Virus record (IMG/VR): IMGVR_UViG_3300021085_000105
Coordinates: 1-35,143 of that record
Reading direction: 5' to 3' (one strand)
DNA: 35,143 nucleotides
From: a virus
Under the pieces are notes generated by a model. The model ran no database searches, was not told the DNA's origin, and saw only the letters and a program-made list of their open reading frames with translations. Within the stretch, counting starts at the first letter, position 1; each line of letters starts with the position of its first letter. Position numbers and translations under genes: made by a program. Positions 1-8,200 of the stretch are shown one piece after another.

Positions 1-1
1 T

Positions 2-520
2 GGTAGTGTAAGTGTACCAGTGATGGCTGGTGCAATCATTCAAGTTCAATCATTCGATAAGTTAGATGACCAGATTATAATAGGAACATCTTTTGACGAT
101 GTAATGAGTGTGTCTATCACGCCTACAAGTACAACATCAAAGATACTTGTTAAATGTGACATTAACATCTCAGCTTCGACTGCAAGCAATGGCACTACAG
201 GCGCACGTTACAGTGCTGTAAAACTATATCGGGATAGTACTCAAATTGGACTTAATACATCTGTATTATCTAGTCAAAGTCAGGTGTGGTTTTCCTGTAA
301 TTCAGTTAAAGGCACTAACTCAGGTTACACTCAAATGAACAGCAGTGGCTCGTTCATGGATGCGCCAGCAACTACTTCGGCTATTACTTACAAAATACAA
401 GCAGGTAATACTCATGGCACTTCTATTTACACTTATATAAATAGAGCACCTGTTAATACTGACGGTGCTTTAATCCATAGAGGTATTTCTAACATTACAG
501 TTATGGAGATTGCACAATGA
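2..520 (+). CDS. fibre-type virion protein, 5' end outside the window
   Basis: The reading frame is open to the left edge and runs through the GTG/ATG at 20-25. The codons before it (reading GSVSVPV) align with the N-terminal part of the next gene, so this is probably the C-terminal part of a longer protein rather than a gene starting at 20. It is beta-rich and Ser/Thr-rich, with the signatures SKILV, TTSAITY and a C-terminal VMEIAQ. All of these recur in the neighbour at 517, so the two are paralogues. Such short proteins with SKILV and TSAITY motifs are common near tail genes of marine phages, and a role in fibre or adhesin decoration is inferred. It overlaps the next gene by ATGA (517-520), which suggests translational coupling. 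Confidence 0.6.
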   Translation, partial: GSVSVPVMAGAIIQVQSFDKLDDQIIIGTSFDDVMSVSITPTSTTSKILVKCDINISASTASNGTTGARYSAVKLYRDSTQIGLNTSVLSSQSQVWFSCNSVKGTNSGYTQMNSSGSFMDAPATTSAITYKIQAGNTHGTSIYTYINRAPVNTDGALIHRGISNITVMEIAQ

Positions 521-1053
521 GTTTAACAAAACTAAACAATCAGTCTCTCACCGCAGTCACATCGGCTGGGCTTCCTTCTGGTACTGTATTGCAGGTTATT
601 CAAGACATAGAAACAGCGGCTGGTTCAGAAAGCCTTAACATAGGAGTTTTCTCAGCGGCTATTTTGTCTGCAACGATTACACCTTTTAGTAGCTCAAGTA
701 AAATATTAGTGTTTTGTAGTTTGCACCTTTCTACTGGCGTTCAGACGGCTGGTGCGGCGGCATTATTAAAAAGAGGCTCAACTGCTATCGGACTAGGTGA
801 CGCATTTGGTAGCGGAAGACAAGCAACAGGTGGTGGAATGGGTGCTGGTGTAAGCAATCGTTTAATTAGTAACATTTCTATGACTGTTTTAGACACCCCC
901 TCTACTACGAGTGCAATAACTTACACTGCACACGGTGGTCACGGATTTAATAGTTCTCAAGACCTTTATTGGAATAGAGAACAAAGAACAACTGAAAACG
1001 CTAGTCACTCTAGAGTTAGTTCTACTTTAACCCTTATGGAAATCGCAGGATGA
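517..1053 (+). CDS. fibre-type virion protein, paralogue of the preceding gene
   Basis: This 178-aa beta-rich protein is related over its length to the gene before it. Shared pieces are V-L-Q-V near the N-terminus, SATITPFSSSSKILVF, DTPSTTSAITY and the C-terminal TLMEIAG. No signal peptide, membrane segment or catalytic motif is seen. A host-contact or fibre-tip role is inferred from the family resemblance and from the tandem duplication, a common arrangement for phage receptor-binding parts. The start ATG overlaps the upstream stop and its own stop overlaps the next start (ATGA), so the three genes read as one translational unit. Exact function is unknown. Confidence 0.65.
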   Translation: MSLTKLNNQSLTAVTSAGLPSGTVLQVIQDIETAAGSESLNIGVFSAAILSATITPFSSSSKILVFCSLHLSTGVQTAGAAALLKRGSTAIGLGDAFGSGRQATGGGMGAGVSNRLISNISMTVLDTPSTTSAITYTAHGGHGFNSSQDLYWNREQRTTENASHSRVSSTLTLMEIAG

Positions 1054-1247
1054 AGATGGCGCTAGAACCAGAACTTAAAGTACAGATGGAGCTAGACGCT
1101 CACGAGAAAGAGTGTGCAGTACGCTATGAAATGGTACACGGAAAACTTGAAAACCTAGACAAACGTTTATGGCGGCTAGAGGCAATGATAATGTTCTCTA
1201 CAATGTCTATGATTGGTCTAGGTGTAATGCTCATTACTCAGCTATAA
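1050..1247 (+). CDS. small coiled-coil and membrane protein (XhlA/holin-like)
   Basis: This 65-aa protein has a charged, heptad-like N-terminal two thirds (roughly residues 5-45, rich in E, K and L) followed by one hydrophobic helix (MIMFSTMSMIGLGVMLI) near the C-terminus. That layout matches hemolysin XhlA-like accessory lysis proteins and other small phage membrane proteins. It overlaps the upstream gene by four bases and lies about 0.7 kb before the 3-TM holin. A lysis-accessory role is therefore plausible but unproven. Confidence 0.6.
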   Translation: MKMALEPELKVQMELDAHEKECAVRYEMVHGKLENLDKRLWRLEAMIMFSTMSMIGLGVMLITQL

Positions 1248-1260
1248 GCGGGAGCAACAA

Positions 1261-1740
1261 ATGATCGCAGAAACAATGGCTGGTATAGCTCTAGTCAAAG
1301 GTGCTGTTGATGGAATTAAAAGTATTATAGGTACTGCTAATGACATTAGCGACATCGCAGAGCATATCGACAACTTGTTTGAGGGCGAAAGACAAATACA
1401 ACAAAAAAGAAATAATAAACAAAACGATCCTTTTGCGATTAAAAGCATAGCACAAGAAACTATTGATGCTAAGCTTGCACAAGAAAAAATGAATGAAATG
1501 AGGCAGTTAATTGATTTTAGATTTGGTCATGGTACATGGCAGAGTATAATTAATGAACGTGCTAAACGAATACAGGAAGCTAAAGAAGCGGCTACAGAAA
1601 TAAGGCGACAAAAACTTATTAAACAAAAAGAAATAGAAGAAATAGTTAAAACAATACTTATAGTATGTGGAGCTATTTTATTCGGAGGAGCCGCTATTAC
1701 TGCTTCAGTAATGTATTCAACAGCATCAGCAATGATATGA
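1261..1740 (+). CDS. unknown protein with a C-terminal membrane segment
   Basis: The start ATG has a GGGAG ribosome-binding site. The 159-aa product has an alanine/glycine-rich N-terminus (MIAETMAGIALVKGAVDGIK), a long polar, helix-forming middle rich in K, E, Q and R that looks like coiled coil (about residues 45-125), and a hydrophobic C-terminal helix near residues 128-155 (ILIVCGAILFGGAAITASV). I do not recognise a family. Its position among late small membrane proteins before the holin fits a membrane-anchored late or virion-associated protein. A long antisense reading frame over it is a shadow. Confidence 0.65.
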   Translation: MIAETMAGIALVKGAVDGIKSIIGTANDISDIAEHIDNLFEGERQIQQKRNNKQNDPFAIKSIAQETIDAKLAQEKMNEMRQLIDFRFGHGTWQSIINERAKRIQEAKEAATEIRRQKLIKQKEIEEIVKTILIVCGAILFGGAAITASVMYSTASAMI

Positions 1741-1750
1741 GGAGATAAAT

Positions 1751-1942
1751 ATGTTTGAAGCAATAGTATTAGTATGTCTTACAATTAGTTCAAACTCTTG
1801 CTTTGAAGCAGTAGACACCCGTGGACCATATAAGACACTAGATGAGTGCATGGTGCGGGTTGATGAAATGAAAAGAGACTTACACACTTTACCTAATCAT
1901 AAAGTAGAAGGTTTTAAATGTAAACTTTCATGGGGAATATAA
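1751..1942 (+). CDS. small cysteine-containing protein, unknown
   Basis: This 63-aa protein is preceded by a GGAG site at 1740-1744. A short hydrophobic N-terminus (MFEAIVLVCLTISS) could be a signal or membrane anchor. It is followed by CFEAVDTRGPYKTLDEC and a late Cys near the C-terminus. The CFEA.DTRGPY.TL.EC pattern is one I associate from memory with small proteins of marine phages. Cysteines after a possible signal sequence would fit an exported, disulfide-bonded peptide. Function is unknown. Confidence 0.6.
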   Translation: MFEAIVLVCLTISSNSCFEAVDTRGPYKTLDECMVRVDEMKRDLHTLPNHKVEGFKCKLSWGI

Positions 1943-1943
1943 T

Positions 1944-2339
1944 ATGTTACAAGCACTGATAGGCCCAGTTACAGGGCTACTAGATAAGTTTATACCCGAT
2001 GCAGACGAAAAAGCACGGATAGCGCATGAGCTTGCCACTATGGGTGAGAAGCATGGACAACAGTTAGCACTTGCTCAGATTGAAGTAAACAAAGCTGAAG
2101 CGGCTAGTGGAAGTCTTTTTAAAGGCGGCTGGAGACCTTTTATTGGTTGGGTGTGTGGTGTTGCGTTTGCATATCACTTTGTTTTACAACCAATTATTTT
2201 ATTTGCAGTCACAGCCTACGGTTTACAGATACCCGCATTACCAGAGTTTGACATGACAAGCCTTATGACTGTGCTTGGTGGTATGCTTGGGATTGGCGGT
2301 TTACGTACATATGAAAAGCAAAAGGGGATAACTAAATGA
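1944..2339 (+). CDS. holin of the 3-TM (GTA-type) family
   Basis: This 131-aa protein begins with an amphipathic helix (LIGPVTGLLDKFIPDADEKARIAHELA is typical of the family, residues about 5-31). A polar helix follows, then the hallmark GGWRPFIGWVCG, and then hydrophobic spans around residues 68-95 and 108-123 (including LGGMLGIGGLRTYEK). This layout matches the family Pfam calls holin of 3TMs, for gene-transfer release. It would collect in the inner membrane and release the lysozyme encoded 466 bases downstream. It lies in the late operon, one base after the preceding stop. Confidence 0.85.
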   Translation: MLQALIGPVTGLLDKFIPDADEKARIAHELATMGEKHGQQLALAQIEVNKAEAASGSLFKGGWRPFIGWVCGVAFAYHFVLQPIILFAVTAYGLQIPALPEFDMTSLMTVLGGMLGIGGLRTYEKQKGITK

Positions 2340-2557
2340 AAAAGAAATTAGGTCCACTAGCAAAACCAATGTATGCATCTGATGGTAAGAGTACTGTTAA
2401 TAGCGCGGGTAATTACACAAAGCCAGGACTACGTAAAAGTATTTATAATAGAATACTAGCAGGTAGTAAAGGCGGTAAGCCTGGGCAGAACAGCGCTAGG
2501 AAAATGCAAATGGTAGCTAAAGAATATAAAGCTAAAGGTGGAGGTTATACTTCATGA
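2336..2557 (+). CDS. small basic protein, conserved type in marine phages
   Basis: This 73-aa protein is very basic and glycine-rich (GSKGGKPGQNSARKMQMVAKEYKAKGGGY) with no acidic patch or cysteine. It starts inside the holin stop (ATGA overlap) and itself overlaps the next start. Proteins with the pattern MYASDGKSTVNSAGNYTKP followed by AGSKGGKPGQ.SARK are familiar from marine phages, but their role is not known to me. Nucleic-acid or peptidoglycan contact is only a guess from charge. Its GPLAKPMYASDG stretch resembles motifs in the ejection proteins further on. Confidence 0.65.
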   Translation: MKKKLGPLAKPMYASDGKSTVNSAGNYTKPGLRKSIYNRILAGSKGGKPGQNSARKMQMVAKEYKAKGGGYTS

Positions 2558-2808
2558 GTTTATCTTCACAAGCACAATCGTTAAAAAAATGGACAAAACA
2601 AAAGTGGAGAACTAAAAGTGGAAAACCTTCTAGACAAGGCCCGTTGGCGACTGGAGAGCGTTATATGCCAGCTAAAGCTGTGGGAAGTCTCACACCAGCT
2701 GAACACGCCGCTACTACTAGGAAGAAGAGAGAAGGTACTGCAGCAGGAAAGCAATTTGTTGCAAACACTAAGTCAGCTAAGAAAAAAATTAAAAAGGCAA
2801 GAGCATGA
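2554..2808 (+). CDS. small basic protein, unknown (DUF5872-like)
   Basis: This 84-aa, lysine-rich protein is coupled to its neighbours by ATGA overlaps at both ends. The stretches LKKWTKQKWRTKSGKPS, TGERYMPAKAV and LTPAEHAATTRKKREGT.AGKQF are typical of a small protein family in marine phages that I recall as DUF5872, an assignment made from memory with low certainty. No function is established. The K/R-rich tail (KSAKKKIKKARA) suggests contact with nucleic acid or membrane. A second frame over the same bases (2618-2818) is a shadow. Confidence 0.65.
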   Translation: MSLSSQAQSLKKWTKQKWRTKSGKPSRQGPLATGERYMPAKAVGSLTPAEHAATTRKKREGTAAGKQFVANTKSAKKKIKKARA

Positions 2809-3245
2809 ACATAGATAAACTTAGAGAGGAGCTTAAAGTTGATGAGGGAGTTAAGTACGAAATCTATCTCGATCATTTGGGTTTGCCTACTTTTGGTATC
2901 GGCCATTTGGTTTTATCTACTGATATGGAGAGCGGAGCAGAGGTCGGCACACCTGTCTCAGAGAATAGAGTCAACGAATGCTTTGCTAGCGACGTCAGTG
3001 TGGTGCGAAAGGAGTGCAATATATTATACTCCGATTTCGAAACATTGCCCGAAGAAGCGCAACTAATTATTGCTAACATGTTGTTTAATATGGGAAGACC
3101 TAGACTCAGTAAGTTTAAAGGAATGAAGGCAGGAGTAGACGCTCGTGACTGGAATCGTGCGGCAGATGAGATGGTTGACAGTGCATGGTATAGGCAAGTT
3201 ACTAACAGAGCAGACCGTTTAGTTAATCGTATGCGTAGTATATAA
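2805..3245 (+). CDS. endolysin, GH24 T4-type lysozyme
   Basis: This is a 146-aa muramidase that cleaves peptidoglycan between MurNAc and GlcNAc. The catalytic triad of T4 lysozyme (E11, D20, T26) is found at E14, D23 and T29 within DEGVKYEIYLDHLGLPTFGIGH-type sequence, with spacing identical to T4. The C-terminal lobe ends with W-Y-R-Q-V-T-N-R-A-D-R-L, a family hallmark. No signal peptide is seen, so export depends on a holin, consistent with the 3-TM holin upstream. It starts four bases inside the preceding gene and is the last gene before the intergenic element at 3246-3294. Confidence 0.93.
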   Translation: MNIDKLREELKVDEGVKYEIYLDHLGLPTFGIGHLVLSTDMESGAEVGTPVSENRVNECFASDVSVVRKECNILYSDFETLPEEAQLIIANMLFNMGRPRLSKFKGMKAGVDARDWNRAADEMVDSAWYRQVTNRADRLVNRMRSI

Positions 3246-3268
3246 AACGCCCTTATACGGGGAGAATC
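3246..3268 (+). promoter_or_regulatory. candidate phage promoter upstream of the reductase gene
   Basis: The only real gap between the lysis cassette and the reductase gene carries aaacgcccttatacggggag. It resembles the element at 15759-15779 (both contain CCCTTATA followed by an optional C and then GGGGAG) and the T7 promoter core CACTATAGGGAG. Both elements are followed within about 50 bases by an AT-rich TTATATATTA leader and GAGGTTAAC just before an ATG. Promoter activity and polymerase are inferred. A host -10 box in the AT-rich leader cannot be excluded. Confidence 0.45.
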
Positions 3269-3294
3269 GTCATTATATATTATAGAGGTTAACA

Positions 3295-5076
3295 ATGAGA
3301 AACACAGAGTACAAAGGCCCATCAATGCCTATTTCAGAAGAAATTGATAAGATGAAATACAGATTAGAAGATGAAACATTCGATGGAAAAATTAAGCGGA
3401 TAGCTAAAGCACTCTGTGATGGCATTGAACACCAATATAAACTAGAAGACATTCTAGGTACTATGAGGTTCCTACCAGCAGGACGAGTACAAAATGCTAT
3501 GGGTAGTCCTCGGATTACTACTGCTTATAATTGCTTTGTCAGTGGTATAATTGAAGACTCGATGGATAGCATTATGCTACGTGCTACACAGGCCGCAGAG
3601 ACAATGCGCCGTGGTGGTGGTATTGGGTATGACTTTAGTCGTATCAGGCCTCGTGGTGATATGATTGTATCGCTTGAGTCACAGTCAAGTGGTCCAGTTT
3701 CGTTTATGGGTATCTATGACTCTATCTGTCAAACGATAGCTAGTAGTGGTCACCGCAGAGGCGCACAGATGGGCGTACTAAGGGTAGACCATCCAGACAT
3801 CTATGACTTTATCAGAGCTAAAAGAAACAACGATAAGCTAACAGGCTTTAATATTTCTGTAGGAATTACAGATAGCTTTATGGAATGTTTAGAAGATCCA
3901 TATGCTACATTTGATCTCGTATTTGAAGGACATGTATATAAAACTTTATCTCACGAAGATGCACATGACTTATGGGATGAGATTATGCAGTCTACTTGGG
4001 ATTGGGCAGAGCCAGGAGTTTTATTTGTAGATCGTATTTCAGAGATGAATAACTTATGGTACTGTGAGACTATTGAAGCTACAAACCCTTGTGGTGAACA
4101 GCCACTACCTCCGTTTGGTGCTTGCTTATTAGGTTCATTTAATCTTACTAAGTACGTAAAAACAGGTATTCAATTCTCAGAAGAAGGACCAGCAGACGAA
4201 AGCATATTTGACTTTGTACAGATGGCTAGCGACATTAAAGAAGTTGTCAGAGCAATGGATAACGTTGTAGACAGAACTATTTACCCACTTAAGGAACAAG
4301 AAGATGAAGCACGTAACAAACGACGTATGGGGCTTGGAGTCACAGGACTTGCTAACGCAGGAGAACTCCTTGGATACCCGTACGGCTCAAGTTCTTTCCT
4401 TGATTGGATGGGTGCCGTGTTCAAGACGCTTAGAGACGAGACCTACCGTACTTCGGCAGGATTGGCTAAAGAAAAAGGAGCATTTCCACTCTATACTGAA
4501 CAATACTTAGAAAGTAAATTTATTAATACACTCAGTGAGGACGTTATTGAGTTGATTAAAGAAAACGGTATTCGCAATAGTCACTTGACATCTATCGCAC
4601 CTACAGGTACTATTAGCTTGTGTGCAGACAATGTATCAGGCGGTATTGAACCAGTCTTTAGTCACTACTATGATCGGACTATTCAAACATTTGATGGTCC
4701 AAAGGTTGAGCGAGTAATGGACTATGCTTATTCTCACGGTGTTGAAGGCAAGGGCGCTAACGATATTAGCGTTAACGATCACCTTGAGGTTCTTCTCTTA
4801 GCACAAAAGTACGTTGACTCCGCTTGTTCTAAAACTTGTAACGTAGGAGATGATGTATCATATGATGAGTTCAAACAGGTCTATGTTGATGCCTGGAAAG
4901 GCGGGGCGAAGGGATGTACAACGTTCAGACTTAGTGGTAAGAGATTCGGTATCCTTAACGAAACCGTGGAAGAAGAAACGAAGGTATCTAGCGAAACTCA
5001 GGAAGTGGTTGCAGAAGAGGGAACGGTCGAGGCTTGCTTTATCGACCCGCGAACTGGCCAAAAAGAGTGTTCTTAA
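3295..5076 (+). CDS. nrdJ: ribonucleoside-triphosphate/diphosphate reductase, class II (NrdJ-like)
   Basis: This reductase makes deoxyribonucleotides for phage DNA synthesis. The radical-site motif NPCGEQPLPPFGAC gives N264, C266 and E268, with C277. The partner cysteine is C80 (AYNCFVSGI), and SIAPTGTISL marks the phosphate-binding part. The C-terminus has a cysteine pair, C581 and C592, spaced C-x10-C, which would act as the redox shuttle. At 593 aa it is much shorter than typical cellular NrdJ and has no ATP-cone domain. No radical-generating small subunit is seen nearby, which favours the adenosylcobalamin-dependent class. It starts with a GAGG site, sits between lysis and tail genes, and its stop overlaps the next start. 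Confidence 0.88.
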   Translation: MRNTEYKGPSMPISEEIDKMKYRLEDETFDGKIKRIAKALCDGIEHQYKLEDILGTMRFLPAGRVQNAMGSPRITTAYNCFVSGIIEDSMDSIMLRATQAAETMRRGGGIGYDFSRIRPRGDMIVSLESQSSGPVSFMGIYDSICQTIASSGHRRGAQMGVLRVDHPDIYDFIRAKRNNDKLTGFNISVGITDSFMECLEDPYATFDLVFEGHVYKTLSHEDAHDLWDEIMQSTWDWAEPGVLFVDRISEMNNLWYCETIEATNPCGEQPLPPFGACLLGSFNLTKYVKTGIQFSEEGPADESIFDFVQMASDIKEVVRAMDNVVDRTIYPLKEQEDEARNKRRMGLGVTGLANAGELLGYPYGSSSFLDWMGAVFKTLRDETYRTSAGLAKEKGAFPLYTEQYLESKFINTLSEDVIELIKENGIRNSHLTSIAPTGTISLCADNVSGGIEPVFSHYYDRTIQTFDGPKVERVMDYAYSHGVEGKGANDISVNDHLEVLLLAQKYVDSACSKTCNVGDDVSYDEFKQVYVDAWKGGAKGCTTFRLSGKRFGILNETVEEETKVSSETQEVVAEEGTVEACFIDPRTGQKECS

Positions 5077-5237
5077 TGACTGTCTCAGTTAAAGTAAGAA
5101 ACGATAGATACACTGTTTGTAACTCTTGTCCTAATTTTAACTCAGTAATTAAATCATGTAGTAAATGTAGATGCATAATGAGCGTAAAAACTTGGATGCG
5201 AAAAGCAAGATGCCCTGAAAATAGGTGGGAGAAATAA
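5076..5237 (+). CDS. small zinc-binding-type protein
   Basis: The 53-aa frame begins at the ATG that overlaps the reductase stop (TAATG). A longer frame starting at 5034 lies inside the reductase gene and is less likely. The pattern CNSCPNFNSVIKSCSKCRC followed by K-T and CP..RW (C-x2-C, C-x2-C-x-C, C-P) is a small treble-clef or ribbon-like cysteine arrangement seen in short phage proteins. Zinc binding is inferred. Close coupling to the reductase is suggestive, but no role in thiol reduction can be shown. Confidence 0.7.
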   Translation: MTVSVKVRNDRYTVCNSCPNFNSVIKSCSKCRCIMSVKTWMRKARCPENRWEK

Positions 5238-5238
5238 A

Positions 5239-8200
5239 ATGGCTAATCAAATAGTATCTGTCGATCAGATGGATCAAGTAGGTGTTATCTTAGATGCACC
5301 TGCTTCGGCGTTAGCGCCAAATTCTTTTAGTGACGCTAGAAACGTTAGGTTTACAGATAGCGCAGTAAGAAAAATTGAAGGCGAAGTTACGCTTAACTCT
5401 ATACCTGCAGATACTAATCTTGATACTATTTATGGATCATCAGGAAATACGTTAGGTGACGCTCGTTACCTAGCGTATTGGTCCAACCCTAACTTAGGTG
5501 AATTAGCGGCATATTATGTATACATTATGGCAGTTAAAAACTCATCAGGTATTCATATTGCAGATAGAATTTATTTGCAAGATGAAGAAGGTAATCGTGC
5601 AGATGTCACGCCTACAACTTTAACAAATGCAGATGGCTTTAAAGGGTTTGACCCTGATGGCAAGTGGCAACATACGCTGTTTGCAGGTGGATTTGCTATC
5701 ATTGTTAATAACGGCATACAAAAACCACATTACATCTTAGACCCCATCAGTAGTATTAATGTTGCTAATGTTGCAGACTTTTCAGAATTGCCTGGATGGG
5801 ATTCATATTACATTGATCAAACTATTATTTCGCTAGATTACGATATTAGCCAAGGTAACTATTTTGATTTAGGACAAAAGGTAGACTTTGAAAACTTTGA
5901 AGTTAAAGTAAGTATTAACAATGTAGACTTCGCAGTAGTATCAGGAACACCTGCAGGTACAGGAACGCCTAACACTGCAAATTTTGTTCCTGGAGATGCA
6001 CCTGCAGAAAGCGTTTTAGTAATTGCTTCTAACAAGTTTGAAATATACAACAACCCGAATTCTCTTACAACAACAATTGCAATTAAAGATGTATCAGACA
6101 CTGAGCCTGTAATTATAAAAATAGTATCACGAAATAATGTTAATGTTCGTGCAGGTGTTGTTAGAGCATTTGGTAATTTATTAGTTGCAGGTGACCTAAT
6201 CGAAGTTGATTCAGTTAGTAATGAAATAGTGCGTAGACTTTCAGGCGTTGTAAGAACGTCTGATGTAGCTGTAACAGGCTCTATCCCTAATAACTGGAAT
6301 CCATTTGCGGCAGGTGTAAGTACTGCTGATGAATTTACTTTATCAGACACTAACATTGTGCAAGACATGAAATCAATACAAGGTAATCTTTATATCTACA
6401 CTAACAGTTCTATTCACTCAATGTCACTAACAGGTAACTCGTTAGCTCCAGTTAGATTTAATCTTGTTACAGAAAATTATGGTGCGGCAACAACTGATTC
6501 TGTTCTTGAATATGATGGTAAACACTTAGTAGTCGGTAGTAATGATATTTATGTATTTCCTGGACACCCTGGAAATATTGAATCAATAGCATCAGGTCGT
6601 ATTAGAAATTATTTTTATAATAATTTAAATCCATTACATGAACATGATTTGTTTTGTATTTTAAATAAAGCTAAAGATGAAATATGGATTTGTTATCCTA
6701 CAATTAAATCGATTAGTGGTGAATGTGACGAAGCTATTATTTGGAATTACAGACGTAATAACTGGACTATACGAGACCTTGATGAAGTAATTAGTGGTGA
6801 TATTGCACCTATCAGAGGTGGTGGAATTCCGCTTACTACAATCAATATTGCTAGTGGTAACTCAGGTAGCGATGAGTCTTTAAATACAGGAAGACAAGAA
6901 GTTCAGACCATGACTATTACTGGTGGAATGGAAGCTTCTCATTCAGGGATTAAGCAAGAGCAAACCTATACTGTTCCTACAATCTCCTCTTTTGGAACAG
7001 ATCGTCCTGAGTTAATTAAAGTTACTATTACAGGTGATACTGGACCTAACGTAGTTAACGCTGTTAATGATATTACAATAGGATCTACTTCAAGCGCAAC
7101 AGTATTTACAAGAAGCGCAACTATTGGAGGCGGTTTTCAATTAGATATTGTAACTCAAGACGGTACGACTGCAACAACTACAACTATTTTTGGCTCTGAT
7201 ATATTTACAACTAATGATAATTCAGCTAAAACACAAACACAAGTTGTTGAAGCATTAGTAACGTATATTAATACGGTTATACTTAGCACAAATATTCTAA
7301 GCAATTATACTGCTTCTAGCGAAGTAGATGGGTCTGTAACTAAACTAAGATTAACTTCAGATGTTCCTGGGACTAGGACAATAACTACTGTAACTGCAAC
7401 TTCTTATTCAGGTGGTTTTGTATCTGCAACAGGTACAGGCTCTGATGAGCAAGTTAGTGTTACCGCAGTATTAGCTAATGAAACTGCACGAGGTTACGTT
7501 AAAGGCACAGGCACTTTAGTTCCTTATTATTCTTCAGGTAATTCTTTTGGCAGTAATTACGGTTCAACTTCGGCTAACGATCGCAATGGGCATGTAACGG
7601 CAAGAGATGCTATTAACGAATTACAAGTAGTAATAGGTGGTTGGACTACTGCAGGTGCAAATGGGCCTGATGGCTCTAATAAGACACACACTTACACTGT
7701 AGCACGAGATGGTGATGTTAACTTTATTATTTCAGGATCAGGTGGATCTGGCGCAGACCATAACTACGGTGGCGGTGCGGCTTCTGCGGTACAAGGTGTA
7801 ATTACAGGTGCAGTAGCAGGTGATACAATTAAAATTACTGCTGGAGGCGCTAATAGAAAAGACACTTGGACAGGCGCTGGTAGAGCAGGTAAATCTTCTA
7901 CTTTAGTTTGGAAAAGAGGAAGCACTACAAAAGCAACAATAACGGCTCCTGGAGGCAGAGGTACAGATAACGGTACAGCGGCAGGTCAAGCAAGTGCAGT
8001 GTCACCTTCAAACGCACCTAGCGGTGTAACTTACACTAGAGTCCTTCGCGGTGAAGGATCTACTAGTTCTGTATTTTCAGGTGAAACTAATCGAGGAGGC
8101 CAACGTAATGGTGGTCGAGGTTTCTTTTCTAGGTATGGTGATAATATTTACGGTGGCCGATATCAAACAAGTAGTTTAACATGGCAACCAAGCAAAGCTT

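Noticed and set aside
1242-1763. Minus-strand frames over the 159-aa gene
   Set aside because: The + strand gene has a good ribosome-binding site and fits the operon. The antisense products are hydrophobic by reflection of its codons.
3271-3284. Host sigma-70 -10 box in the AT-rich leader before the reductase gene
   Set aside because: TATA-like bases are present, but no convincing -35 box is seen at the right distance. The phage-type element just upstream is a better candidate.
5034-5076. Upstream start for the small zinc protein after the reductase
   Set aside because: It lies inside the reductase gene. The ATG overlapping the reductase stop gives the cysteine-containing protein without extra residues.
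5859-6368. 169-aa minus-strand frame inside the nozzle gene
   Set aside because: It is antisense to conserved nozzle sequence, with no ribosome-binding site or neighbouring genes on that strand.
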